Of a DNA stretch of 64,000 nt, positions 1 to 10,315 are shown one piece after another; within the stretch, counting starts at the first letter, position 1; the number at the start of each line of letters is the position of its first letter. The stretch is from Coprinus comatus (lineage: Eukaryota; Basidiomycota; Agaricomycetes; Agaricales; Agaricaceae), in contig JAWPGT010000081.1 of the NCBI GenBank assembly GCA_034638255.1, forward strand, positions 35,188 through 99,187, in the 5' to 3' direction. A program made the translations under genes and the position numbers. The notes under the pieces were generated by a model that searched no databases, was not told the DNA's origin, and saw nothing but the letters and a program-made list of their open reading frames with translations.

Positions 1-2130
1 AAGAGATGCAAGATCTATACGCTGCGGCATTCGGTAAGCAATCCTTCTTTCTTGAACAAAATGCGTAAAATGACTGGATTTTATCAGTCCGTGGCGATTC
101 GAAGAAAGCTGCACAACGTTTACGGGGTGGTTCTCGTAATAAAGCACATCATTTCAGTACTTTTCGTTCAGGTATCTCCCTTGGACTTGCTCTACCTGCT
201 TTAGCTTCTGGTATATACCACAGTAAGTAACTTCCCCCTTGCGCTTCGATTCAAATTCAAAACCAACCAATGTTTTCAGGTTCCTTGCCGTATACTCATC
301 AAACATTGCAAGCCTGGGATGGGCTGTTACTTATATATGCAATATTAGTAGTGCCGGTTGTGTTTTCGTTGTTGTTAGGTGTGAATTTGTTGGTCTGGGC
401 TAGGATGAGGATTAATTATTCGTTTATCTTCGGTGAGTATTCCATTATTGACATTACCTTGTGTTGTTTCTAACTGTTTATTGCAGAACTTGATGTTCGT
501 ACTCGTATGGATTATCGAGTATATTTCGAGGTAATATTTCAATCTATTTTTCGAAAAGCGGTGTTTATTTAATTAATAACTACACAGATACCTAGCTTTC
601 TATTCGCAACGCTATGTTACGCTTTTTGGTTTCATTTGCTCAAATCGGGTCACCACACGTTTCACCTACGCTATGGCCACTTTTATGGTTAGGTTTGACG
701 GGATTGGTTTTGGTTAATCCGTTTCCTGTGTTATTTCGATCTTCAAGGTTTTGGTTATTAAGGAATTTGGGGAAACAGCTGTTGTCTGGGGCTAGACCTG
801 TTGAGGTGTGTTTTTCTTTTCTATCTTGTTGTCTTTATCGTAATAGTTTCACTCACATTAACACTATCAATTATAGTTCGCAGATTTCTGGATGGGGTAA
901 ACTTTTTCTCATCTTTTTCCTGTTTAGCTTCCTCAACTTACGGGCGTTTATAGTGATCAATTATGTAGTTTGGTCTTCACACTATCAAACCTCTATCAGT
1001 TCGCATGTATATATGTCGAAGGATTTCGTGAAGATTGGACAAGATGTGGTTCTTCTTCCTATCATTGGCCTGTAGCTTTTGCTTGTGCTATTATTCCTTC
1101 GTTTATTCGGTTGGTTCAAAGTGTTAGAAGGTTTGCAGATTCAGGGTTATTTACCCATTTGATTAATGTGAGTATTCCTTCGTACATATCTCTTTTTTTC
1201 GGACCTTGCTTAAATTTGTGGTTGAATAGGGCGGGAAATATGGTGCTGCTATCATTGGGTCACTTTTCTACTATTTGTGGAGACATAATCGTAAGTGGAC
1301 CTGCCCCTTCTCCTCTTGAATATTTTTCTTAAAAACGGAACCCTGTTCTTGCAGCTCATCGTCGCGATTTGATGGTACTTTGGTTACTATTTAACACAAT
1401 TTCTACCATTTATTCTTCTACCTGGGTATGTCTCTGGCTCTCTTTTCGGTTACTACTAGGCCTGATGTGATTTTTTTCGACGAATGTGAATAGGATTTGT
1501 TGATGGATTGGTCACTTTTACGTCCTCATGCAAAATATTTCTTTTTGAGAGATGAACTGGGGTATCCTGATCATATATCTGTAAGTGATCATCAATTCTC
1601 AATTCTCTCTTCTGGGTGCTAATAACTGTACTGTAGGTTTATTATTTTGCCATAGTAAGTGTTTATATTTCCAGAATTCAAATTCCGTACGAGTCTTACC
1701 CGAATTATAGATCTCAAATGTTGTAATTCGGTTTGCGTGGACTTGGTATATCCCAGTTGATGGTCCTAGTATGCATTTGAGAACTTTTACGGTTGGGCTT
1801 TTGGAGATGTTGAGGAGGGTTCAATGGAATTTTTGTAAGTCTTTTATACCCTTAATATCATCTTTCTCCCTTCCCCCCTCCCCCCTTTTCTGCTTCTCTA
1901 CCTTTCTCTCTCCCTCCATCTCTGTTACTCGCTCGTTCTTTCTCGTACTCCAATATAATCCTATACTAACTTAACCGTTAGTCCGTTTAGAGAACGAACA
2001 TTTGGGTAATATGGATCAATATCGTGTTACTAGAGAAGTTCCACTGCCTTATTCGTTTGATGAAGATCATTCGCAAGAGAATGAGGATGATAGTGATGAA
2101 GAATCACCTTCGAGTCCTAGGAACGATTAA
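1..2130 (+). CDS. SYG1/XPR1-like EXS-domain membrane protein, 3' part
   Basis: Seen: a chain of about ten short exons on the plus strand running off the left edge, ending at TAA 2128-2130. Recognisable pieces in order are EMQDLYAAAF, KAHHFSTFRSGISLGLALPA, a run of hydrophobic helices, RSSRFWLLRNLGKQLLSGARPVE, FVEGFREDW-type EXS core (VEGFREDWTRC), FIRLVQSVRRFAD, GGKYGAAIIGSLFYYLWRHN, DWSLLRPHAKYFFLRDELGY, and TWTWYIPVDGP-like FAWTWYIPVDGP followed by an acidic tail. Known: EXS proteins (yeast Syg1, animal XPR1) are multi-pass membrane phosphate exporters with an N-terminal SPX domain; the SPX part would lie left of the window. Odd: the exon starting at 588 reads as EXS helix (FLFATLCYAFWF) but changes frame near 630; an acceptor 8 nt further on (595) would keep an open frame. 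Intron positions are my own reading of GT-AG sites. Confidence 0.85.
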
Positions 2131-2896
2131 AACTTGAAGAAACATAGACTTTCAATATTTGGTGACATCTACTTACTATCTGTTTCGTGTCTCGAGCCTC
2201 GGAGCTTGTGATGCTCCTTACCACATTCCTTTTTTTTCTTTTTTGAGATTTTCTGTGCTTGCTACATTTTGACTGATTTGTCTCTATTATTCTGACTCTA
2301 ATTCTTTCGTGTCACTGATCTATTTTTTCGATTTTTTATTTATTTCTTTGTCTCTGATTACTAGTATCTCTCACCGTATTTGATTCGTCATCATCGTCAC
2401 TCTTTTGAATTTTCTTTACGTAGAATTTTTATCATATATCCTTTAGTTGTCGATTTAGCTACTGTAGACTTTTTTTATGCTTTTTTTTATTTCGTGTATT
2501 ATGATTCAAACTTTATTTCTCGTGTTGCCTTTTCCCCTATCACGATTATGAGGACTACCCCAATTGTGGAAGACAAATCACTTGCCTAAGAAAGTTCAAC
2601 GCAGAGGTCACCGAGGACTTTCTTACTAGTGTGTTGTCCTGCCACTTGAGGAATACACCTCTGATCCTCATGCATAAAGTAACTCAAATAAGAGCAAAAA
2701 TCAACCTGATGGCAAGACAATCGTGACAGAATTGAAAACTGTGAAAGCAATGATCAAACAAACATGCAACTTGACACTTGGTATTAGCAATGACATTCCT
2801 TATTTACTCATCCTCACGCTTAGCTTGAATGTCTTCTACTATATGACCAAATTTATTCTGACCAATCTATTTAAGGCGAGATATGTATATACATAA
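2131..2896. other. intergenic, AT-rich
   Basis: T-rich 3' flank of the EXS gene followed by about 500 bases in which I see no conserved coding signal. A 69-codon open frame at 2380-2589 has no recognisable similarity and no start context, and I treat it as chance. Confidence 0.5.
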
Positions 2897-3318
2897 TTAC
2901 GTGTCCGCTTCATCTTCTTCCTTTGTCAGGACATGTCCAGCTTTCTCTAAACGCATGGCTGTCACGTTAGTACGTGGAACTTCCTGAGAGTTTCGGAAAT
3001 GGTACCAAGGCAAGTTTACATAGTTAGGGCTGTCAGATCGTCGGTAATTTCTGATCAGGTAAGAAAGTGTAACTTGAAGGTTTGACATCTGTCCTAAACA
3101 TTTATTTCTTTAATAAGGGACAGTTTGGTTATATTCCTTGTTTCACCATCCACAATCGGATGCTTCTCAGATACAGGAGGATCGATTTGAATGGCAAGGA
3201 TAATATTGTTGAGCCATTGCTGGAATGTAGGAGTACGGAAGAGACCAAAGAGGATCCGCATTGACCAACCCCTTGTAAAACTAAGATTCACGAGCTAATG
3301 AACGTGGATGTATGGATT
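2897..3318 (-). pseudogene. kinase-like family remnant (middle part)
   Basis: Seen: minus-strand reading gives HPRSLARES-stop-FY near 3315-3280, then in another frame LQVTLSYLIRNY and YVNLPWYHFRNSQEV, and NVTAMRLEKAGHVLT. These align by eye with the copy at 58.2-59.2 kb (LLAREAWFY, LRLTLPSYKLIEQENY, YVESPWYSFQEE, NVTIMILEQGGPHIT). The N-terminal half and catalytic loop are absent and frames are broken. It stops at about 3318, two bases from the start of the duplicated segment at 3321, which suggests that the duplication event truncated it. Function is inferred only from the better copy at 58 kb. Confidence 0.65.
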
Positions 3319-3320
3319 TA

Positions 3321-3362
3321 GATATACAGGCCAGCGTTTTTACGGAAGATTTGAATGCATGA
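3321..3362 (+). pseudogene. orphan 3' tail of the ABC transporter gene
   Basis: Reads DIQASVFTEDLNA-stop on the plus strand. The ABC transporter at 60797-63468 ends DIQASAFTEDLDT-stop. Upstream of 3321 the sequence has no similarity to the transporter, so only the last 13 codons and stop were carried along with the duplicated segment. Confidence 0.85.
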
Positions 3363-3733
3363 TCCAACTGTCATAGGTTTCTTTTCCGTATGTTTTATAG
3401 TTCACAAATTCTAACATTTATAACAACAATCTATCCACACAGTGCATCATCCATGAAGAAAGAAGTAATTCTTTTTGAACTCCGAAGCAAATTTACCCTC
3501 CCAACAAGATCAATATATCTCATAGTTCAAGCATAGTTCATGGTGATGTTTATAATAAAGTTGAGAAAGAATACAAATACATGATGAGTATATATACAAA
3601 TGTTGCAGAGAAAAGCAAGAAAATGATATGAAATAATGAAGAAAGGAAGAAGCGGAAGGTTCTAAAAGAGTTCAACATAAATATGATGGGATATTAACAC
3701 AATCAACAAACCGTGAAAAGGGTACCATGGAAA

Positions 3734-4123
3734 CTAGCAACCACTCCGGAAGGACAACTTGCGTCGCAAGCTGCGAACCACACCACCGACATGGTCCCTC
3801 GTCGATGGGGATGATGGAGAGGAATCTCGTTGTCGCTTCAACGGTGTCCTCTCCAGCTCCTTGTACGGCACAATTGGGACGACTACATCACAGTAGTCCT
3901 CCATGCCTTCAAGGTCGTCCAAATACACCTCGCCTGACTCGGGGACATCGAGCAGGCGACGGGCATTCTCCTCTTGCTCTCTCCGCCTTGACGACGAAGA
4001 CTGACCCCCAATATTTGCGATTCGACTGGAAAGCGAAGGGGTAGCTCGGCGGGCAGCCCTAGGTCGGACTCTGCGAGCGTGACGGGAAGCAAAGTTGTTG
4101 GAACCGAGTGTGGAGAATGACAT
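3734..4123 (-). CDS. small basic/acidic protein with C-terminal VRSLRRKLSF motif (copy 1)
   Basis: 129 residues from the ATG at 4123. I chose this start over an upstream in-frame ATG at 4273 because a TATATAG box lies at 4201-4207, inside the longer frame, and the paralogue at 57386 starts with the same M-[ST]-F-S. The chain has an Arg/Ala-rich N-terminal part (ASRHARRVRPRAARRA), a Ser/Arg linker (SSSSRRREQEENARRLL), an acidic centre (VYLDDLEGMEDY), then ERTPLKRQRDSSPSSPSTRD and the terminal GGVVRSLRRKLSFRSG. No membrane segment, signal peptide or known domain is visible; it looks largely disordered with possible basic nuclear-type signals (inference). It differs from the copy at 60013 at about nine residues and has no stop or frameshift, so both copies may be expressed. 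I do not recognise the family. Confidence 0.7.
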   Translation of the reverse strand: MSFSTLGSNNFASRHARRVRPRAARRATPSLSSRIANIGGQSSSSRRREQEENARRLLDVPESGEVYLDDLEGMEDYCDVVVPIVPYKELERTPLKRQRDSSPSSPSTRDHVGGVVRSLRRKLSFRSGC

Positions 4124-4200
4124 TGTTTTTGAGCTGGGGTGGGAGATGATATGGTTCGAAAGTAAGGTGTTTTCTGGGGAATTACCCATGGGGTCGTGGA

Positions 4201-4207
4201 CTATATA
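4201..4207 (-). promoter_or_regulatory. TATA box of the small gene, copy 1
   Basis: TATATAG on the minus strand, 78 bases upstream of the ATG at 4123. The same box is kept in the other arm (59929-59935). Confidence 0.6.
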
Positions 4208-4643
4208 CTGTGACTTTGGAAAGGGGGAGTAGGTAAGCCGATCATGACCCAATATGGATAGGGCCATTACCATCTAGGGACTGTAATATTGTCGGGTCTG
4301 CTTTAGATCTGCAATACTGACGGAATCAATCCGATCATAAAAGATTGATGGGAGATGCGTCTCGGTCAAAAGCAGGAGGATTTGAAGATGGCTTTAAAAA
4401 TAGTAGAAGACTGTTCAGAGGATATTTATTTCTCCCAGGACTTGCTGTTAGGATCTGGTCCGTGCGCAATCTGGGTACTGCCTAGCGTCAACGTCCTAAA
4501 TGTGTGTGTGTGCATGTATATTCAATATACTATATAGGCGACTGTAGAACACTATGGACCTCAGTGTTTTCTGTGGCAGATGCCATCAATCTTTAATTAG
4601 AACTAAACCGCTATGCGCGTCTGACAATAATGTATCATGCTGG

Positions 4644-4860
4644 TAGGGCTGCCGCCCGTAACCGTATAATACGGTTTACGGGCCACCCGTATACGGTATA
4701 CCGTACCGTACCGTAAGAGCGATCAAGCAGCCTCAATACGGTACGGTTGACGGTACGGAGTGTACCGTACTGTACCGTATTTTTTGCCCGTCGACGGCCG
4801 TATGGACAGTAGTCGGTCATGACATCATGTGATAGCATCACATGGTACGTCGAAACGTCA
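4644..4860. repeat. CCGTA/TACGG-rich block, possible hAT-type element end
   Basis: Begins GGCTGCCGCCCGTAACCG right where the duplicated arm stops, then holds about a dozen CCGTA or TACGG words in both orientations within 160 bases; two more (CCCGTATACCG, ATACCGTAAG) occur at 5108-5150. Dense subterminal motifs behind a GGGCTG-type terminus are typical of hAT-like elements, but I found no opposite terminus or target duplication, so this would be a truncated end. Confidence 0.4.
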
Positions 4861-5418
4861 TCGATTCATAACATGGGGTTGACCTCAGTCTCTCCTCAAT
4901 CAGCAACATAAACTCTCTCACAATGCCACAGTCACCCACTATTTCTAGAGTATTTTTACAAAAATTACAAGAACAACACTTGTATTTTTATCTGATTTCT
5001 ATATTTATAACTCTATATATTGAGTCTTGAATGTTTAATAAGTTAACGCCGGGTTAGAACCAAGCCAACACCAGCTCAATGACCTCGTCGAAATAATGAT
5101 GGTGATAAACTTACCCGTATACCGTAAAAGTATGGTACATACCGTAAGATGTCCTTTACATCAGGACTTTGCACATGGGCTTATTCAGCCTCTGGACATA
5201 CTTAAGTCACTTAACTTACTTAAGTTTAGTTGCCCATCCTTGGGAATAATTTGGTCAAGTACATACAAGGACATTCCAAGTGTCCCAAGTTTGCAAAAAA
5301 ATCTTGTTAATTTATACTAATAACTAGTATATTTGTTTGGTTAATGATATTAATGATGAGTTGTTATTTTATCATCATGGATCAATAATCACATCACTTA
5401 TGTCCCCAGATTTGGACT
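4861..5418. other. intergenic
   Basis: AT-rich spacer with stray CCGTA words near 5110-5150 and no coding signal that I can support. Confidence 0.4.
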
Positions 5419-5421
5419 TCA

Positions 5422-5972
5422 CCAAGGGGCTGGCAGCGGAGTTTTCCGGTAAAGTAGGGTTCCTTCAAAGGTGGGGGGTGGGTGAATACCCGAGGTCCTG
5501 GCTATTTCGCCAGGAAAGGAAATTTTGTAATGCTGGACTTCGAACACCTAATGTCGGCTACATGTGCAATTCCCAAAATACACTTTTTGGGTCATATGTA
5601 GTCTCAAATAACACTCCTCTTGCTCACTTTTCACTATGTACAAGTCTGAAACATAAATTTGGAGTTTTAGAACTTATAAAACACATCCTCTAGTGAAAAG
5701 CAGTCACAGGTCTGGAAAAAAGAAATAGGTTAGAATCAACAGCAGAGGCGGGAGATCTATCTAAGAGAGTCAAACTGGCTGTTGTTTCTGAGGAATAGTG
5801 TAGGTAGTGTATGGATTTGTGTAAAACTACAGATGATGTTGTGTTATCCGCGTCGCCATCACGAGTGTCCGGAGTCTAATTTCCTTTCTGGGCGAGGACC
5901 TCAGGTATTCACCCACCCCCCACCTTTGAAGGAACCCTACTTTACCGGAAAACTCTGCTGCCAGCCCCTTGG
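5422..5972. mobile_element. 551-bp MITE with long terminal inverted repeats
   Basis: The first about 105 bases (from CCAAGGGGCTGGCAG) return as a near-perfect reverse complement at about 5873-5972 (ending CTGCCAGCCCCTTGG). A 3-base duplication TCA flanks it (5419-5421 and 5973-5975). The 340-base centre has no transposase. A 3-bp target duplication suits PIF/Harbinger- or CACTA-type mobilisation, but TCA is not the usual Harbinger target, so the superfamily is open. It lies 13 bases before the F-box gene remnant. Confidence 0.85.
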
Positions 5973-5984
5973 TCAATTTGCAAG

Positions 5985-7602
5985 ATGTGTGATGTTCACG
6001 CGTCAGTCCATGCTAGTACTAACATATCAGTGGTTGAACCAGTTCTATTTATTTGGGCACTATGTCAGTCTCTGCACCTGGGACACGAAATACCTACTCT
6101 TGAAACCCTGCCACTTGAAATACTCCATAAAATATTCGAACAGCTCGACATCAGTACTATACTCTCCCTTCGAACTGTACGTCCCACTTTCATTCATTCC
6201 GCATATTGTCCGAAAACGCGGCCTGGCAGACATGCAAGTCTCTGTCACATGCTGTAGATTCTCGTCAACTTTGGTGTATGATTGTACACAAAATAGAAGC
6301 AAAAACTGGATCTAGGATAGAGGAAGAACTACAAAATCATTGACTGGACGAGTTGAAGGCATGGTCTCTAAGGCAACTTCGAGCATTCAAATTATGAAAT
6401 CATGTGCAAAATTTGGAGTTTTTGTCCAGTTACAAGTTAACTTTCAAATACAAGGAGATTAACACTTGTTATCTGTTGCTTGGCGGTCGCTGGCTCTTAA
6501 TGGCGGTTGACGGTGGTCTTGTGTGTTATTACGATCTTGATTCTCCAGATTGTATCCGCCGGGACCTCATTAATATAGAGCGAAGGACTCAACTCCGAAT
6601 GTACACGTATTGAATTGATACTAAAAAACCTTATTCGCCTTTCCGTTTCGTCTTCACGGGTATGATATTTGTTCCTCTCAATTTGGTGACAATGCTGACC
6701 ATGTACACACACCAAACAGTAACCACTGCTCCATCACCAATCGTGATCTTTCAAGTTGATCTCATCGGCCATGGTGTCGAAGCGAGGCTCCAAGCAAGAC
6801 GTGTGGGGAATCTGTACACCTGCGAGGATGGCTTTAGGCGTTCGCCATATGCGAATGACAAATTTTATATTGAACAGTATACAACCTGCACTTTGGATGC
6901 TTGCTTTCTGCAATTATTTCGTTACATCGATGGTGAACCAGATAATGAAGCAAAACCAATAGTGTCTATTGAATATCCCACTGAGCCTGATATAAGTGTG
7001 AGTGGAATCATATATTTTATATCCAAGTCTCATAGCAACTTGTAGTACCTGGCTTTTATATCTACATATCAGGTTGTCGTGGCTAGCGAAAACATCCTGA
7101 AAATCTACGAGATCATTTGTCATGATGGTTCGGACATCCTTCCAGCAATGAACGTACTTTACAAAGTTGCCGTCACTTCCCCTGACAACATCCTTGTGTT
7201 CTCTCCCCCTTTTCCCTACCCCACATTACCCGTATAGTAGTGTTTAATGGTCGGGATGTCAAAGGCATCACTATACCACACAATGATCCCCGCCACTCCA
7301 CTCTCATCAAGCTGGGTGATTACAGGTACAATCCAAATTGTGCTGTACTCGGCTCAAGGGCTTCTCTTGTGGTGACACATGACGGTAAAGCAGATTTGAT
7401 CAAATATTCGTGGGGGGATGACGAAAGCCAAGTTCCTTTTCGAATTAAAACTTTTGCTGAGGATGAATTAGGAATACCATATCATGCACTGTTATATATG
7501 GGGGAAGAGGTTTGCCGCATGGTGTTTGAGGAATTGTGGATTGATAAACTGATAATAAAACATTTATTGTTAAAGATACGGTCTCGGCCAATTTTGATGT
7601 AA
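5985..7602 (+). pseudogene. decayed F-box protein gene
   Basis: Seen: F-box motif LPLEILHKIFEQLDISTILSL (about 6090-6160), followed after a one-base frame change by ILSENAAWQTCKSL, then TGA near 6340, later LLGGRWLLMAVDGGLVCYYDLDS, a second in-frame TGA at 6611-6613, IDTKKPYSPFRFVF, then an intron and VVVASENILKIYEI, and a last exon with GITIPHNDPRH and VPFRIKTFAEDELGIPY ending 7602. Known: basidiomycete F-box proteins often carry such a C-terminal propeller-like part with a GGRWLL segment and act in SCF ubiquitin ligases. At least one frameshift and two stops make a working product unlikely. Both stops are TGA, which could come from CGA, but the ancestral codons are not known here. Confidence 0.65.
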
Positions 7603-8502
7603 TTTCAGAGTAGATTTCAATCATTTCAGCTGAATGATAATGTCATTTTAGATTTTATGTGGAGGCCCGGATGACAACATTAAATGAGAACGTTAATAAA
7701 GAACGTGCTTACGAGGGAACGGAGAGTAAACAACCAATAACTGTTGCTATTTTCCTGATATTTCCCTGCCGTTCACATGTAGTTCTTGCTCTTTTGTGAA
7801 AGGACTTCACCTGAATCAACTTCTTTTTATTAGAACGCTGCATCGTTAGTGCATCCAGGCTACGCCGAGCAAATTATACACATCATGAGGGGTTGCTAAT
7901 TTTTATAAACTTCTAATGCAGCCGTTCAAAATACGGCGTCTAGTAGTAAAGTGCTTCTGAATCTTGTTCGGGCTACTTTCTGTGATTCTCATAAGCTGTA
8001 GAACAATTGCTTGTACATGCTAAAATGCTTAAGCGCTTATACCCTTGAAGATTTGGATTTGTTCAAGTCTGTTGTAGAGATGAGAATTTTGAAACGATTA
8101 GTATGCCAATTTGCAAAATCCAAGTTGGATCAAGACCGGGCGTCATTCTCTCATTCTCTTTGTTAAAGTAGAATTTCTTTCCTAGCGAGAAGTCCCTGTT
8201 AGTGTACAGTGAAGTAATTAGTTCTAAAAATATTACTAACGTAAGGCAGGGCGGTTATTCGAACACACCTTGTGTTCTACATCATGTTCTATTCTCTTAA
8301 CATGAGCGCTTCTTTGAGGTTCTGGCACTCGTTCTATAGTTCTCACTATAGAGAGAGCCAGCGTTTATCAACATCTATGTTTGTTATAGTTGACAGTTGG
8401 GTTGGAGAAGACTCGGAGAGTCTCTTAGTATGAGAGGATTCGGATAATATGGAAGTAGATGTTCTAGTCGTAAAATATCACATATTATTTATTTATTTAT
8501 TG
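7603..8502. other. intergenic
   Basis: About 900 bases between the F-box remnant and the lectin promoter. I see no coding exon, RNA gene or repeat with a partner elsewhere in the window. A short ATTT tandem run (8486-8501) sits directly before the TATA box. Confidence 0.45.
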
Positions 8503-8509
8503 TATAAAA
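8503..8509 (+). promoter_or_regulatory. TATA box of the lectin gene
   Basis: TATAAAA 50 bases before the lectin ATG at 8559, with no other ATG between. This is one of the clearest core promoters in the window and suggests a strongly or conditionally expressed gene. Confidence 0.65.
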
Positions 8510-8558
8510 GGATGGCCAAAGTCCCACAGAAAGTTCAACCGCTTAAACATCTTTCGAT

Positions 8559-9125
8559 ATGAGTAACGGTTTTCCTTCTGGCGAATTCTACATCCGCAAC
8601 GCTGCTACAGGGTTATTCCTTGATGTATCCGGTAGTGCTGCTACAGTATGTAACAGTTTATCATCCCTGTTCTCCTTGTGGATAAATACTTAACAATTGG
8701 CATTGCATCATAGCCTGGTTCACCCGTCATTGTCTGGACCCGCAACAACCCGCAAACCGATAACCAAATCTGGCGCTATGAGACTGGTTTCTTGATCAGT
8801 GTTGATACGGGTTTCGTACTCGAGGTACCTGGTCATGGTAATTTTTTTTCAAGCTTACTGCAGGTTATGGATCGTCTAATGAGATTGTAATTGTTTTTTA
8901 GAGGAAGGTGGTCGCATTACACCAGGAACTGGGCTTGTCATCAGCCCCAAGAGAGAGTTACCTGACAGCATCAATCAGTTGTGGGCGTACAACAATCAGA
9001 CTCTCATGCCCTATGACCCTAGTGTTCGTGTTACTGGTGGGAACACTGGTTCTAGGGCTGTAGTCACTAGCGTTACGGCTGATAACTTTGGACAAGCTTT
9101 CCAGCGGAGCTTCGTTCCCGCTTGA
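8559..9125 (+). CDS. ricin B-type (beta-trefoil) lectin-like protein
   Basis: Three exons: 8559-8645, 8714-8837, 8902-9125, with standard GT-AG introns that join in frame, giving about 144 residues. The start MSNGFPSGEFYIRNAATGLF and LDVSGS, then NPQTDNQIWRYE and later SINQLWAYNNQTL, match the repeated (L/I)D-x-x-G ... N-Q-x-W pattern of the beta-trefoil. Two QxW repeats are plain (NQIW, NQLW); the third lobe is weaker. No signal peptide, so the product is probably cytosolic, as in fungal fruiting-body lectins that bind sugars and can act in defence. The sugar specificity cannot be told from sequence. Complete and undamaged. Confidence 0.85.
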
Positions 9126-9899
9126 GAAATAGGCAACGGTGAAATTGATAGGAATGGGATATAATGGTCTTGGCCATGTCGGAAGATTGGAATGTGAAAT
9201 AGGCCCTTTGATTAGTTGTTTGTAGTACTTGTATACAAAGTTGAATCAACCAGTTGACAGTGATTGAACTTTTTGGTACTCCATCGGCCCATGAACCAGA
9301 AACAAGAGACGAGAAACAACTCGAAACTTGATGAAAATAGAAAGACAGCCAAGTGTTTGTTTTACAGCAGATTCAACAAACCATATACCTGTATATTGTA
9401 AACATGTTACACCCGGGTTGACATCACTAATAATGTCTTACTGATCGCATGACCATATATAAGAGGGAGATCTCCATCTTATACCCCAACGAATATCTTG
9501 CCTGTTCCCCAATGATCTCTCTCTCATAGTAGTACTACTGCTTTCCAAGTGTGCAAGTAAGAGGAAGAATGTGCATCAAGTGGTGAGTGACATGCGCGAA
9601 GGTATGTTGGATATTTGTATATTCCGAGGCATATGCGCCGCTTTCTCACAAGTTCCCGTTGTGCTTGACTGCCAAGAATTGTCGATATCAACCATGACGA
9701 TATTGATAAGCGGGATTTATATTTTCGACCCAAACTTAATGTTGATTGTGTACCTAGGGCATTGTCGTATTGTATTGATACAACAAAGAAGAATCCATGG
9801 GAGTGAGTTGATTTGTTGCCGTCCACGGGACTGGGATGACCCAGATACCCCCAAAGTTATCGGAGGTCTCACATTTGCCGCTTTGGATGAACGTATATG
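9126..9899. other. intergenic
   Basis: 3' flank of the lectin gene. Open frames of 90-116 codons occur on both strands near 9524-9944 but lack ATG starts in context, introns or recognisable motifs; I do not call them. Confidence 0.4.
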
Positions 9900-10050
9900 C
9901 ACTGCGTGGGTGACTCGATAATCTAACTGGATTATCGAGGACATACCTAAACTTTATTCTGAGACCCACGCTCATGAGTAAAGTAAAGCTTGGATGAATA
10001 CTCGCTAGTACTTGATAATCTGTGTGGATTACCAAGTTACTGGCACAGTG
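9900..10050. mobile_element. 151-bp foldback element, copy 1
   Basis: Left end CACTGCGTGGGTGACTCGAT and the reverse complement of the right end CACTGTGCCAGTAACTTGGT match imperfectly; each is followed by AATC..GATTATC(A/G)AG. A related element with better ends lies at 51984-52110. The short length, terminal inverted repeats and internal GATTATC words point to a MITE family, here degraded. No target duplication is clear. Confidence 0.55.
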
Positions 10051-10315
10051 TATGGACAGAGCGAGGAATCGACTTCATCGAACGGCTGACTATGCCTAGT
10101 GCCGCAGTGCATTTTCAACCCGAAGCAGTTGGTGAATATTCAGAAGTTTGTAATATTTGTATAGTATATATTACTGTTCGGCTACTATCCTCATGCTCTA
10201 TTGTCCAATTTGAAATTTATTGCCTCAGCCCCCAGTGTTCAGGCTTCAGAGGTGTGATTCTCTAAAGCATGACCGTGTCACACTAGTTCGAATTTTCGAA
10301 AGCGAGTCCTTATAG
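10051..10315. other. intergenic spacer
   Basis: Spacer between the foldback element and the end of the kinase-like copy. No supported feature. Confidence 0.4.

Larger units (their letters stand above)
3321..4643 (-). repeat. left arm of a 1.3-kb inverted duplication
   Basis: This segment is closely similar to the reverse complement of 59493-60838. It contains the whole small gene at 3734-4123 with its TATA box, a CA/TG microsatellite (4502-4513), flanking spacer, and at its left edge the last 13 codons plus stop of the ABC transporter gene. Similarity ends sharply at GATATACAGG (3321) and at CATGCTGG (4643). Small substitutions and indels separate the arms, so it is not an assembly copy. Direction of copying is inferred from the ABC tail: 60 kb to 3 kb. 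Confidence 0.9.

Noticed and set aside
2380..2589. 69-codon hydrophobic plus-strand frame after the EXS gene
   Set aside because: Phe/Tyr-rich because of T-rich 3' flank; no supporting motif.
9571..9921. 116-codon plus-strand frame
   Set aside because: Starts at GTG, no family similarity, overlapped by equally long frames on the other strand.
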